Positions 8,261 to 16,704 of a DNA stretch of 64,000 nt are shown in pieces (the first letter of the stretch is position 1; each line of letters opens with the position of its first letter). The stretch covers positions 1 to 64,000 of the forward strand of contig NZ_CP102269.1 in assembly GCF_025148635.1 (NCBI RefSeq). The letters are read 5' to 3'. The notes under the pieces were generated by a model. That model did not search any database. It was given only the letters and a program-made list of their open reading frames with translations, and was not told where the DNA came from. The translations under genes and the position numbers were made by a program. The stretch is from Butyricimonas virosa (GTDB lineage: Bacteria > Bacteroidota > Bacteroidia > Bacteroidales > Marinifilaceae).

Positions 8261-10270
8261 TTAAAACAATGACTCTATCAACTGGTCATCAGCAAAGTTC
8301 GGTAGTGTCACCTTCAAATTCGGATTCACCTCCATGGCACGTTTGATGGCAAAAACAGCCCCTTCGTTACGAGCCCAGCTACGACGGGAGATTCCATTAT
8401 TCACGTCCCAGAACAACATATTCTTCAAACGCCTGTCGCTATCGGCAGAACCATCCAGCATCATCCCGAAACCACCGTTAATAACTTCCCCCCAACCTAC
8501 ACCACCACCATTGTGGATAGATACCCAGGTTGCACCGCGGAAAGAATCCCCGATCACGTTATGAATAGCCATATCAGCCGTGAAACGAGACCCGTCATAT
8601 ATATTTGAAGTCTCGCGATAAGGAGAATCCGTACCGGAAACGTCATGATGATCACGTCCCAAGATCACGGGAGCAGAAATCTCCCCGGCAGCAATAGCCT
8701 TGTTAAATGCCTCGGCAATCTTGATACGACCTTCAGCATCAGCATACAAGATCCGGGCTTGCGACCCAACGACCAGATGATTCTCCATAGCAGCCTTGAT
8801 CCAACGGATATTATCATCCATCTGTTGTTGAATCTCTTTCGGGGAATGTGTCTTGATTTCCTCTAACACACGAGCTGCAATCTCATCCGTCTTCGCCAAA
8901 TCCTTCGGGTCACCACTGGAGCATACCCAACGGAAGGGGCCGAAACCGTAATCAAAACACATCGGTCCCATGATGTCCTGCACGTACGACGGGTATTTGA
9001 AATCTCCGTTCGGTTTCATGATATCAGCACCCGCACGGGATGATTCCAACAAGAATGCGTTACCGTAATCAAAGAAGTAAGTATCGAAACGAGCCACGCA
9101 CTTATTGATTGCAGCCACGTGACGACGCAAAGATTCTTGTACTTTTTGCTTAAATAACTCCGGTTCCTCAGCCATCATCCGCTTGGACTCTTCGAAACTC
9201 ACACCCACGGGATAGTACCCACCGGCCCACGGGTTATGTAATGAAGTCTGGTCAGATCCCAGCTCAACAGGAATATCTCCTTCCGCAAAACGTTCCCACA
9301 CGTCCACCACGTTCCCTTGGTAAGCGATAGAAACCGTCTCTTTCTTCGCGCGAGCCACTTTCACTCGCTCCACCAGCTTATCCAGATCATCAATCACCTC
9401 GTCAACCCATCCCTGAGAATGACGGGTATGCGTAGCTTTTGGGTTAATCTCGGCAGTAATGCTGATACATCCGGCAATATTCCCGGCTTTCGGCTGCGCA
9501 CCCGACATACCACCTAATCCGGCGGTAATAAACAATTTACCAGCTAACCCTTCTCCATGTTTGGAAATCTTACGCCCGGCATTCAACACGGTAATCGTGG
9601 TACCGTGAACAATTCCCTGCGGACCGATATACATGAAAGAACCTGCTGTCATCTGCCCGTACTGGGAAACACCCAAAGCGTTAAAACGTTCCCAATCATC
9701 CGGCTTTGAATAATTCGGGATCACCATACCGTTCGTAACCACGACACGTGGCGCATCCTTATGCGACGGGAACAATCCCATCGGGTGACCGGAATATAGC
9801 ACCAGCGTCTGCTCATCAGTCATTTCCGACAAATACTTCATTGCCAGACGATACTGAGCCCAGTTCTGGAACACCGCCCCGTTTCCCCCGTAAGTAATCA
9901 ACTCGTGAGGATGTTGAGCCACGGCATAATCCAGGTTATTATTCATCATCAGCATGATACCCGCTGCTTGCAGGCTCTTGTGAGGATAATCATTGATATT
10001 ATGGGCATACATCTTGTAATCCGGACGGAAACGATACATATAAATACGCCCGTATTTCTCCAACTCCTCGGCAAATTCAGGAGCCAGCACGGCATGGTGT
10101 TTCGGGTCAAAATAACGTAAAGCGTTACGTATCGCCAGTTTCTTTTCTTCTTTCGTCAGGATATCTTTCCTTTTAGGGGCATGGTTAATCTCCGGTTCGT
10201 AAGCCTTCGGAGCCGGCAATTCTGCCGGAATCCCTTCCCTAATTGATTGTTGAAATTCTTGTAATGTCAT
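8261..10270 (-). CDS. hutU: Urocanate hydratase
   Basis: Converts urocanate to imidazolonepropionate in histidine breakdown, using tightly bound NAD+ as an electrophile. The 669-residue length marks the long form found in Bacteroidetes and eukaryotes rather than the 550-residue proteobacterial type. Visible are TYGGNGAVFQNWAQY, LYSGHPMGLFPSH, the dinucleotide region GLGGMSGAQPKAG, and the active-site cysteine block FGPFRWVCSSGDP. It stands alone: no hutH, hutI or ftcD flank it. It lies only about 5 kb from the biosynthetic his operon but is not part of it. Confidence 0.96.
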   Translation of the reverse strand: MTLQEFQQSIREGIPAELPAPKAYEPEINHAPKRKDILTKEEKKLAIRNALRYFDPKHHAVLAPEFAEELEKYGRIYMYRFRPDYKMYAHNINDYPHKSLQAAGIMLMMNNNLDYAVAQHPHELITYGGNGAVFQNWAQYRLAMKYLSEMTDEQTLVLYSGHPMGLFPSHKDAPRVVVTNGMVIPNYSKPDDWERFNALGVSQYGQMTAGSFMYIGPQGIVHGTTITVLNAGRKISKHGEGLAGKLFITAGLGGMSGAQPKAGNIAGCISITAEINPKATHTRHSQGWVDEVIDDLDKLVERVKVARAKKETVSIAYQGNVVDVWERFAEGDIPVELGSDQTSLHNPWAGGYYPVGVSFEESKRMMAEEPELFKQKVQESLRRHVAAINKCVARFDTYFFDYGNAFLLESSRAGADIMKPNGDFKYPSYVQDIMGPMCFDYGFGPFRWVCSSGDPKDLAKTDEIAARVLEEIKTHSPKEIQQQMDDNIRWIKAAMENHLVVGSQARILYADAEGRIKIAEAFNKAIAAGEISAPVILGRDHHDVSGTDSPYRETSNIYDGSRFTADMAIHNVIGDSFRGATWVSIHNGGGVGWGEVINGGFGMMLDGSADSDRRLKNMLFWDVNNGISRRSWARNEGAVFAIKRAMEVNPNLKVTLPNFADDQLIESLF

Positions 10271-10426
10271 TATATTATATTTTATTTCACTTCATTATCG
10301 AGGCAGATCAAGAATTAACTAGTAATCATTAATTTAATCTCTACTTTCTTCCCTTTTAGCTTTTAACTTTTATTTTTAACTCACCAATCAGCTGGCTAAA
10401 TTAATATTTTCAAATGAAAAAAACAC

Positions 10427-10434
10427 TATTTTTG
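10427..10434 (+). promoter_or_regulatory. -7 box for the Smr-domain gene
   Basis: TATTTTTG, 24 bases before the ATG at 10459. An in-frame ATG at 10414 lies upstream of this box and is therefore not the start. Confidence 0.6.
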
Positions 10435-10458
10435 CCTAACAATAAAACAGAAGACGAC

Positions 10459-11460
10459 ATGAATATAAGAATAGGCGACATCGTACGATTTATATCAGAC
10501 AAGCTAGAGGGCAAAGTTACCGGCATCATTGATAACAACACCGTGAACGTATATTGCGACGAATACGGATTTGAAATTCCTGCATCAGTAAACAACCTAG
10601 TAGTCATTCATTCAGATAGCAACATGACCAAAACAGCATCCGCCACGTCCATATCCGGACAGAAAAACGTGGTTATGGAATCGGCCGACACCCTTTATAT
10701 CGCATTCGTCCCCGAGAACTTTAATAACTTGACAGAAAGTCGGTTTGATATTTATCTCGTGAACGATACCGCTCAAACCAGCCTTTATTCCATCTCGTTT
10801 CATGACGGGGAAAAATACACCGGAATCACGGCAGGTAACTGCAATCCGAACACGACATACCTGATCGGCAATTACTCGCTCAAAGAAATAGACACGATTA
10901 AAGCGATACACGTGCAATCCGTGTTCTATCAGAAAGGTGTTCATGCTCTTAAAAACGTTATTGACACGCAAATTAAGGTTACTCCGGTAAATTTGTGCAA
11001 GGCGGGAGCTTACAAACATACCCGCTGGTTCAATGCCACCTCACTACTCCGACCACTGGACAAGGAATCCATCCTCAAAGAAGAAGGGTTAGAAACCATT
11101 CCGGAACAATTTTTACAAAAAACGCCCCATAAAACGGAAGACACGCCCCACAAGGAAACTCCCAAACAATCCAATAGCAACATCATCGAGATCGACTTGC
11201 ATATAGACAAACTACTCGACGACACGACAGGCATGGCAAACAAGGATATGCTGGACTACCAGATGGACGTGTTCCACAAAACACTGGAACAATACAAACT
11301 CCGCCGGGGCCAAAAGATCGTGTTTATACACGGCAAAGGAGACGGGGTATTGAGACAACGCATCCTTTGGGAACTCCAAACCAAGTACAAACGCTTCAAC
11401 CATCAAGACGCTTCTTTCAAACAATATGGCTATGGAGCCACGATGGTCACGATTAAATAA
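10459..11460 (+). CDS. DUF2027/Smr-domain protein
   Basis: A 333-residue protein with two recognisable parts. The N-terminal third (NIRIGDIVRFISDKLEGKVTG onward) resembles the DUF2027 family of Bacteroidetes, with an SH3-like start. The C-terminal 90 residues are an Smr domain: EIDLHIDKLLDD, then the nuclease-type HGKGDGVLRQRI motif (the GxGxLR signature) and a final beta strand. Smr domains nick DNA or cleave RNA at collided ribosomes; which applies here is unknown. The linker between the parts is Thr/Pro rich. It ends tail to tail with the gene at 11461 with no spacer. Confidence 0.85.
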   Translation: MNIRIGDIVRFISDKLEGKVTGIIDNNTVNVYCDEYGFEIPASVNNLVVIHSDSNMTKTASATSISGQKNVVMESADTLYIAFVPENFNNLTESRFDIYLVNDTAQTSLYSISFHDGEKYTGITAGNCNPNTTYLIGNYSLKEIDTIKAIHVQSVFYQKGVHALKNVIDTQIKVTPVNLCKAGAYKHTRWFNATSLLRPLDKESILKEEGLETIPEQFLQKTPHKTEDTPHKETPKQSNSNIIEIDLHIDKLLDDTTGMANKDMLDYQMDVFHKTLEQYKLRRGQKIVFIHGKGDGVLRQRILWELQTKYKRFNHQDASFKQYGYGATMVTIK

Positions 11461-12075
11461 TTAAAGATTAAAGGAATATCCCACGGAACAGACCCAATTT
11501 TTCCCGTAAGGAGAATACTCATTCTGTATCACGTCATAATAAAACATCACGGAGATAGAGCCTGTTCCGGTGGGAATAACTCCACCCCCGCCTACCAGCA
11601 TCGTGGGAACATAACGGAAGTCTATCTTCTTTCCATACGACTTTCCCCAACTCCCCTTTAATTCCGGTTGAATTTGAAGAGCAATATATCGTACCGGATT
11701 CACCCGCCCAAATACGTTTATCCCGAGATAATTCATATCATAACGATTGGAAGAATGATGATAATTGTAACTCACCCCACCACCGGCCGAGAAAAACTCG
11801 TTCCAACGGTATCCGACCTGGGGAGACACGTCTATACTGGTATAATCCCCAAAGGACATCCCGCAAGAACCGCTTAATGTCCATTTTCCCACTTTCCGGG
11901 ACACAGACGATTTCAAGGGGACACTCTTTTTCACTGGAGCTTTCACCACTTGACGTTTTGCCCCGGGTTTATAGATCGTGTCCAATCGAAAGCCATTACG
12001 ATTTTCCTGTGCATTCACCTGCCCGAAAGAAACGATTACCAACAGCAAACAAACAATGCAGTATCTCATCATCAT
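11461..12075 (-). CDS. Predicted outer-membrane beta-barrel protein
   Basis: A 204-residue exported protein. A cleavable signal peptide (VCLLLVIVSFGQVNAQ) is followed by a Lys-rich linker of about 40 residues and then roughly 130 residues of alternating amphipathic strands with aromatic ends (GYRWNEFFSAGGGVSYNYH, YLGINVFGRVNPVRYIALQ) and a C-terminal Phe-Asn-Leu, as in small OmpA-like barrels. No conserved family name is recognised. Its promoter appears to lie inside the trxB terminator. Confidence 0.75.
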   Translation of the reverse strand: MMMRYCIVCLLLVIVSFGQVNAQENRNGFRLDTIYKPGAKRQVVKAPVKKSVPLKSSVSRKVGKWTLSGSCGMSFGDYTSIDVSPQVGYRWNEFFSAGGGVSYNYHHSSNRYDMNYLGINVFGRVNPVRYIALQIQPELKGSWGKSYGKKIDFRYVPTMLVGGGGVIPTGTGSISVMFYYDVIQNEYSPYGKNWVCSVGYSFNL

Positions 12076-12090
12076 TCATCATTTTAATGG

Positions 12091-12125
12091 AAAAAGCTGT
12101 TCAAAGGTACCTTCAAACAGCTTTT
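12091..12125 (-). terminator. trxB terminator containing a -7 box
   Basis: Near-perfect 17-bp inverted repeat centred on GGTACC (AAAAGCTGTT against AACAGCTTTT outer arms) with a T5 tail on the minus strand. The same strand carries TACCTTTG at 12109-12102 in the hairpin, correctly placed 27 bases before the start of the barrel protein gene. Confidence 0.75.
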
Positions 12126-12163
12126 ATTTTATTTCAAAAAAGTTCTCTTCAAAAAAAATCGCT

Positions 12164-13123
12164 TTATGCGTGTAATTCTCCTATGTAACGCTCCGCATCA
12201 ATAGCAGCACGGCAACCGGTTCCGGCAGCAGCAATTCCCTGACGATAAGTCGGGTCCATCACGTCTCCCGCAGCAAATACACCCGGTACATTCGTCTTGC
12301 AAGACTTACCTTCGGTAACGATATACCCTTGCTCGTCGACTTCAATATATTTTTTGAACACTTCTGTATTCGGCGTATGCCCGATAGCCAGGAAGAACCC
12401 GTCAATCTTGATTTCCTTGGTAGCTTCTTCCGGAGTTCCCTTCTTGTACACCAAGCGAGCACCCTCTACCCCCATATCAGATCCAAACAATTCCAACGTG
12501 TTATGCTCGAACAAAACTTCAATATTTTCCGTTCTGAACACACGTTCTTGCATAGCCTTAGAAGCTCTCAGATAGTTTTTACGAACAATCAAATATACTT
12601 TACGGCACAACCCGGCCAAATAAGTAGCCTCCTCGCAAGCAGTATCTCCACCACCTACAACAGCCACGTCTTTTCCGCGATAGAAGAATCCGTCGCAAGT
12701 TGCACAAGCACTAACACCAGCCCCGCGGAACGCCTCTTCTGAAGGCAGCCCCAAGTACTTGGCAGTTGCACCCGTTGCAATAATCACGGCATCCGCCTCG
12801 ATCACCTTCTCCCCGTCGATCGTAACCTTGTGAGGATGACCGGAAAAGTCAACATCCGTCGCGATCCCGAAACGAATATCCGTTCCGAAACGTTCCGCTT
12901 GTTTTCTCATATCTTCCATCATCACCGGACCGGTCACGCCTTCCGGGTATCCCGGGAAGTTTTCCACTTCCGTGGTCGTGGTCAACTGACCACCCATTTG
13001 CATTCCCGTGTACAACACCGGATTCAAATTAGCTCTCGATGCGTATATCGCTGCCGTATACCCGGCAGGCCCTGACCCTATAATCAAGCATTTAACTCTT
13101 TCTATAGCATTTTCTGTTGACAT
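12164..13123 (-). CDS. trxB: Thioredoxin-disulfide reductase
   Basis: FAD enzyme passing NADPH electrons to thioredoxin in the cytoplasm. The 319-residue protein has the FAD motif IIGSGPAGYTAAIYASRA, the redox-active pair CATC (Cys140 and Cys143), the NADPH motif VVGGGDTACEEA and the C-terminal GVFAAGDVMDP block. The ATG at 13123 is preferred to an upstream TTG. Monocistronic, ended by the hairpin at 12091. No thioredoxin gene is adjacent. Confidence 0.97.
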   Translation of the reverse strand: MSTENAIERVKCLIIGSGPAGYTAAIYASRANLNPVLYTGMQMGGQLTTTTEVENFPGYPEGVTGPVMMEDMRKQAERFGTDIRFGIATDVDFSGHPHKVTIDGEKVIEADAVIIATGATAKYLGLPSEEAFRGAGVSACATCDGFFYRGKDVAVVGGGDTACEEATYLAGLCRKVYLIVRKNYLRASKAMQERVFRTENIEVLFEHNTLELFGSDMGVEGARLVYKKGTPEEATKEIKIDGFFLAIGHTPNTEVFKKYIEVDEQGYIVTEGKSCKTNVPGVFAAGDVMDPTYRQGIAAAGTGCRAAIDAERYIGELHA

Positions 13124-13329
13124 AGACAATTCCTTTCTTTTAATTTACAATACAATTTCACGTAATGGATTGCAAAGTTACCTAAAAAAATGGTTTATCC
13201 AATTTTTTTTACCCCATATCCCCGTATTCTCATTCCCCAAACCCATGAAAACCTGCAATCTAAGCCAAAAAGCACAAACAATCATCAGATTTTTCTTTCA
13301 ACTCCTTGTTTCATTCCAAAATTTTTTAC

Positions 13330-13337
13330 TACATTTG
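13330..13337 (+). promoter_or_regulatory. -7 box of tRNA-Pro
   Basis: TACATTTG, 11 bases before the mature tRNA 5' end. Confidence 0.7.
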
Positions 13338-13348
13338 CATCCGCATTT

Positions 13349-13422
13349 CGGGATGTAGCTCAGCCCGGTAGAGTCCACGTCTGGGGGGCGTGTTGTCGCA
13401 GGTTCAAATCCTGTCATCCCGA
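13349..13422 (+). tRNA. tRNA-Pro (GGG)
   Basis: Cloverleaf with acceptor arms CGGGATG and CATCCCG, D arm GCTC/GAGT, anticodon stem CACGT/GCGTG around loop CTGGGGG (anticodon GGG) and T arm with GGTTCAAATCC. CCA is not encoded. An integrase gene begins 137 bases downstream, so this gene is the likely attachment site. Confidence 0.95.
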
Positions 13423-13426
13423 CAGA

Positions 13427-13475
13427 AAGCGGTTTAGTAAATTGAAAAACAATTTATTAGACCGCTTCCCCATTT
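13427..13475 (+). terminator. Stem-loop after tRNA-Pro
   Basis: An 18-bp stem (13427-13444 with 13450-13467, two G-U pairs, loop of five) followed by CCCCATTTTTA. Likely the tRNA terminator. Confidence 0.65.
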
Positions 13476-13515
13476 TTATACCGGGACAAAAACGGGACAA
13501 GTATTGGTACATATA

Positions 13516-13523
13516 TATCTTTG
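13516..13523 (+). promoter_or_regulatory. -7 box for the integrase gene
   Basis: TATCTTTG, 35 bases before the integrase ATG. Two copies of CGGGACAA lie just upstream (around 13478-13500). Confidence 0.55.
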
Positions 13524-13558
13524 CATAGTCACAACAGATGTGAGTAAGCAAAAAAAAA

Positions 13559-14737
13559 ATGACAAATCACGAAAAAACACGAATTGACGAGATCGTTTCC
13601 TACACACCCCCACAACTTTACACGGGAAAAGAATGGTATATCGGGTTCATGGCTTTTGATCCAGCACTAGGGAAACTTCATCGGAAACGGATAAAAATTA
13701 ATCACGTGCATGGAGGGGTATGCGCAAAACGAAAATACGCTCAAGATCTTCTTAAGAGACTAAACGAACAATTATCTCAAGGCTGGAATCCTTGGATTGA
13801 AGCCGAGTACGGCAAATCTTATAACAAATTTGAAGAGGTATGCGAACACTACAAACGATACATCACCAAATTATATAAAGATGATGTGTTCAGAGAAGAG
13901 ACATTTGTTGCCTACTCTTCATTTTTACGAAATCTACGCCAATATAACGAGCAACGAGATATACCTATCACATATATTTATCAGTTGAATTCTGCTTATG
14001 TTGTTGCTTTTTTAGATCATATTTATATCGACAGAGAGAATACAGCCCAAACTCGTGATAATTATTTATCATGGTTACGACAGTTCTCAACCTTCTTGCT
14101 ACAACAACAGTATGTTAATGTCAAACCGACAGAAGGAATCCCGGTACTAGGTAAAAAAGCACACAAGAAAAAGCGTACTATAATCGAGAAAAATGATCTA
14201 ATCCGCCTAAGTGATTATCTTAAAACACAAAATAAATATTATCTACTAGCTTGTTATATATTGTATTATTGCTTTATTCGACCTAAAGAAATGGCAAAAA
14301 TAAAATTAGAACACATTTCTATAAAGAATCGGACCATTTTTGTTCCGGCAGACATTGCCAAAAACAGGGAAGCTGGAGTCGTAACCCTTCCTAAGAAGGT
14401 TTTACTTCTAATGGTTGATCTAAATATTTTTAATAACCCAAGTGACTCCTATCTATTTTCAACTGATTTTATGCCCGGATTCGAATATGTGAATGAAAAA
14501 AAATTTAGAGACTATTGGATCCGGGAAATCAGGAAAAAACTTCATTTTCCAGACTCATATAAATTTTACAGTTTGAAAGATTCAGGAATAACAAGTTTAT
14601 TACGCGATAGAAATATTGATAAGTTAAGCGTGCGAGACCAAGCACGTCATTCTAATATTCTCATAACAGATATCTACACTCCTCATGACATCCAAGAAGC
14701 AAATGCATTAATTGAAACACACGAAGATGTATTTTAG
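13559..14737 (+). CDS. Tyrosine site-specific recombinase (integrase)
   Basis: A 392-residue phage-integrase-family enzyme of the Bacteroidetes element type, with an N-terminal arm-binding region (about 1-90), a SAM-like core-binding domain (about 90-190) and the catalytic domain. Catalytic candidates are Arg241 in CFIRPKEMAKIK, Lys268, Lys340 in FYSLKDSGI (the usual His-x-x-Arg position reads Lys-Asp-Ser-Gly, as in related integrases), His364 in QARHSN and the nucleophile Tyr373 in TDIYTPHD. It lies next to tRNA-Pro in the same direction, typical for an element integrated in the tRNA 3' end. The following island is degraded. Confidence 0.93.
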   Translation: MTNHEKTRIDEIVSYTPPQLYTGKEWYIGFMAFDPALGKLHRKRIKINHVHGGVCAKRKYAQDLLKRLNEQLSQGWNPWIEAEYGKSYNKFEEVCEHYKRYITKLYKDDVFREETFVAYSSFLRNLRQYNEQRDIPITYIYQLNSAYVVAFLDHIYIDRENTAQTRDNYLSWLRQFSTFLLQQQYVNVKPTEGIPVLGKKAHKKKRTIIEKNDLIRLSDYLKTQNKYYLLACYILYYCFIRPKEMAKIKLEHISIKNRTIFVPADIAKNREAGVVTLPKKVLLLMVDLNIFNNPSDSYLFSTDFMPGFEYVNEKKFRDYWIREIRKKLHFPDSYKFYSLKDSGITSLLRDRNIDKLSVRDQARHSNILITDIYTPHDIQEANALIETHEDVF

Positions 14738-14771
14738 CTTACAACCTACAACCAAAGGGCTGTCCAAAAAG

Positions 14772-14819
14772 TGAAGTGCACCCCAAAAGTTAGACATAAA
14801 ACTTTTGGGGTACACTTCA
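14772..14819. repeat. Inverted repeat resembling IS-element ends
   Basis: TGAAGTGCACCCCAAAAGTT and AACTTTTGGGGTACACTTCA flank only eight bases. The arms resemble terminal repeats of IS150-type IS3-family elements, but no transposase lies between them. It could be a solo-ends remnant or a bidirectional terminator between the convergent integrase and hicB. Confidence 0.5.
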
Positions 14820-14829
14820 GTTGGATAAC

Positions 14830-15237
14830 TTAGACAGAGATAGCCAATAAATCCCGCCCCAATGTATGCAGGGCATTCACTATTTTTTGAGCCTGAGCCG
14901 GCCGTGGCTTAGAACGTCCACAAGCGTAATGACTAAGTTGCTTTTGATTTATTCCGGTTAAACGTTCCAATGCCGCCTTACTCAATATTTTCTCGTAGAA
15001 GAACAAAAGACTCTCCACGTCAAATTTGTATTCAAATTCGTATTCTTGATTCAAGACTTCCGGATATACATCTCCATCAGCTTTGGCACATTCCACGTAA
15101 AAATCAACACTTTCAAATAACTCTTTTTTTAGTTCACTAAAGTTACCCGTGACAGCAACAATAAAACCTGGAAGAATATCGACCGTCGCACAATAACCTT
15201 CCGGTGTTTTTGCTACTTGTACTCTCACTTTCTCCAT
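14830..15237 (-). CDS. hicB: HicB-family antitoxin
   Basis: A 135-residue protein with an N-terminal HicB partial RNase H fold (VRVQVAKTPEGYCATVDILPG, residues 1-50) and a C-terminal helix-turn-helix (LERLTGINQKQLSHYACGR, residues 90-115). HicB proteins bind and neutralise HicA mRNA interferases and repress their own operon. The cognate hicA lies directly upstream at 15267-15437 but is broken by an in-frame stop, so here the antitoxin seems to be kept without its toxin. Confidence 0.85.
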   Translation of the reverse strand: MEKVRVQVAKTPEGYCATVDILPGFIVAVTGNFSELKKELFESVDFYVECAKADGDVYPEVLNQEYEFEYKFDVESLLFFYEKILSKAALERLTGINQKQLSHYACGRSKPRPAQAQKIVNALHTLGRDLLAISV

Positions 15238-15253
15238 AACTTTTCTCTTTTAC

Positions 15254-15275
15254 TCGGGTTAGAAAACTAACCCGA
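15254..15275. repeat. Perfect hairpin between hicA and hicB
   Basis: TCGGGTTAG, four A, CTAACCCGA. It contains the hicA stop codon and lies 17 bases before the hicB start. There is no T tract; it could slow ribosome or polymerase passage or set the toxin to antitoxin ratio. Confidence 0.55.
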
Positions 15276-15437
15276 ATTGCTTTTCAATAACGTTCCAGTA
15301 ATATCATCTGACGATCTACCGTTTACCGTGACCTTCCCCGGTTTGGTCGGGTGCTTGTATTGTCGGTGACTGCCTCTCTAGTGTACAAGCTGCCAACCGT
15401 CCTCATTGAGTTTTCTCAATATCTCTAATACTTTCAC
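15267..15437 (-). pseudogene. hicA: HicA mRNA interferase with internal amber codon
   Basis: Read from a GTG start the frame gives VKVLEILRKLNEDGWQLVH, a TAG at codon 20 (15380-15378), then RGSHRQYKHPTKPGKVTVNG and a tail to TAG at 15267. GW.LV..RGSHRQYKHPTKPGKVTV is the HicA signature, with the catalytic His in GSHRQY. A single CAG or CGG to TAG change would explain the stop. The rest of the frame is intact, so the lesion looks recent or is suppressed. Residues after NGR are divergent from typical HicA ends. No start codon is available shortly after the amber. Confidence 0.85.
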
Positions 15438-15470
15438 AGAACTCTGTTTTATTTATCCAACAATACCAAG

Positions 15471-15486
15471 ATAGTAAAATTACTAT
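15471..15486. promoter_or_regulatory. Possible HicB operator
   Basis: ATAGTA, four bases, TACTAT, 34 bases upstream of the hicA GTG. Position in the presumed hicAB promoter suggests an autoregulatory site. Confidence 0.4.
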
Positions 15487-15518
15487 TATCTACAAAACAA
15501 AGCGTAGCAACTTTACTA

Positions 15519-15549
15519 TTAAAAAACCCGCCACGAGAATGGCGGGTTT
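15519..15549 (-). terminator. Terminator of the DUF5053 operon
   Basis: Stem AAACCCGCCA with TGGCGGGTTT (15540-15549 and 15524-15533) followed by T6 on the minus strand, 20 bases after the stop of the gene at 15570. Confidence 0.88.
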
Positions 15550-15569
15550 CCTCTAAAGTTGTAAAAGTT

Positions 15570-16007
15570 TCAGAGATGCCCTATAACAAGAGCTGTACGT
15601 TTAATGTTATTACTTAAATCAAGTAACGCATCTAATAATATCTTCTTTTCATTCTCGGTAAATTGTACTTCTTTATTTCTAATCTTCAACCCATTTATAC
15701 GCTGGCACAACCATGATCGACTCTTTCCAAAATAGTGTCGAGCAACATAAGACCACGAAATTGATTCATATATCCCTTCCAGATAAACACGTAACGTTTC
15801 ATCGTATAATTTCTCCGCACGTTCACAAGATTCCTTCGCACCATTCACAAACGCTTGAGCGAGAATTTTACGATCTTCCGGGCTTTTGGAAGCTACAAAT
15901 CGTTCCATTTTCTCACCAAATTCCCGCTCTTCTTCCTCGGAATGAAGAGTCAAGAATTCCGCTTTCATTTGTTCCAATTCCTCGTTTAATTCTTTGTAAC
16001 TTGCCAT
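15570..16007 (-). CDS. DUF5053-type protein
   Basis: A 145-residue, highly charged helical protein. The first 60 residues look like a coiled coil (YKELNEELEQMKAEFLTL). The C-terminal third carries YVARHYFGKSRSWLCQRING followed by FTENEKKILLDALLDLSNN, the pattern I associate with Bacteroidetes DUF5053, a helix-turn-helix-like family common on mobile elements. The ATG at 16007 is chosen because the longer reading would run into the small gene upstream. Role unknown; it travels with the integrase island. Confidence 0.75.
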   Translation of the reverse strand: MASYKELNEELEQMKAEFLTLHSEEEEREFGEKMERFVASKSPEDRKILAQAFVNGAKESCERAEKLYDETLRVYLEGIYESISWSYVARHYFGKSRSWLCQRINGLKIRNKEVQFTENEKKILLDALLDLSNNIKRTALVIGHL

Positions 16008-16066
16008 ATCTAAAATATTTAAAATTGTAAAGTTTCTTTGGGAAGCCCTCTTTCGAGAGCTTCCTG

Positions 16067-16237
16067 TCAACCTTTCAACCGGAGTAGTTCGATCAAACGA
16101 TCTAAATGAAAGTCAATCATTCTCTCCAGTTCCTCTTCCGACATATCTTTTTTCAAAATATGCCAGTAAAGGACATAGAACCTAAGACTATTTTTCTCAT
16201 GTTCTATCCGAGCCTTTAGCTCTTCATAGGAAAACAT
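16067..16237 (-). CDS. Small 56-residue helical protein
   Basis: An open frame of 57 codons (MFSYEELKARIEHEK to RLIELLRLKG), mainly charged and likely two long helices. It lies 59 bases upstream of the DUF5053 gene and starts 22 bases after a full consensus promoter, so translation is plausible. No family recognised. It was probably acquired with the island. Confidence 0.6.
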   Translation of the reverse strand: MFSYEELKARIEHEKNSLRFYVLYWHILKKDMSEEELERMIDFHLDRLIELLRLKG

Positions 16238-16258
16238 TTCAAAGAAACTTTTACACTA

Positions 16259-16289
16259 CAAATATAGATAAACATTTGTTTATTACAAA
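16259..16289 (-). promoter_or_regulatory. Promoter of the small gene and DUF5053 operon
   Basis: TTTG at 16289-16286, 19 bases, TATATTTG at 16266-16259 on the minus strand: complete consensus. Confidence 0.8.
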
Positions 16290-16308
16290 ATATTCGTTGA
16301 ATCATTTT

Positions 16309-16704
16309 TTATGAATTCGTTATTTTCTCAACCATTGTCAATAGTGCCACACGCCTCGACAGCGTGAGATTATCAATCAACCCCAATTCTTTTAAGGTAG
16401 CAAGTAGATACGGCATATTATCCCGGATGTCCTTCCGTGATACCCCGTTGCAGAGGTTAAAAAGCATAGCGGCCAACCCAGCAAGTATCACGGCATTGGC
16501 AGAAGCAAATATATAGCAAAGGTCTTAGTATGGCACACGTAGAAATACAACATCGGATTGCAAGCAATCCGGTTCTCCGGTACTTGAAATGTCACGGGCA
16601 TTGCAGGTAAAGATTCCCCCAGCTCAACAAAATAATTATAGCGATCCGCCCATTCCGGCAGTAATAAAAAAAGTCTCTTTCAACGCATCAATTTTCTCTT
16701 TCAT
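16309..16704 (-). pseudogene. Degraded SufE-like gene
   Basis: Three reading frames must be joined to recover a SufE fold. From ATG at 16704 the piece MKEKIDALKETF precedes LPEWADRYNYFVELGESLPAM and ENRIACNP (the position of the SufE Cys loop) in a second frame, then SANAVILAGLAAML to GLIDNLTLSRRVALLTMVEKI in a third, ending at 16309. SufE proteins accept sulfur from SufS for Fe-S assembly. The ATG overlaps the stop of an upstream remnant (ATGA), showing a former operon. At least two frameshifts make it non-functional. Identification rests on the pattern of conserved blocks only. Confidence 0.7.

Noticed and set aside
13190..13528. Open frame running through tRNA-Pro on the plus strand
   Set aside because: It overlaps a clear tRNA and its terminator, and has no protein-like composition.
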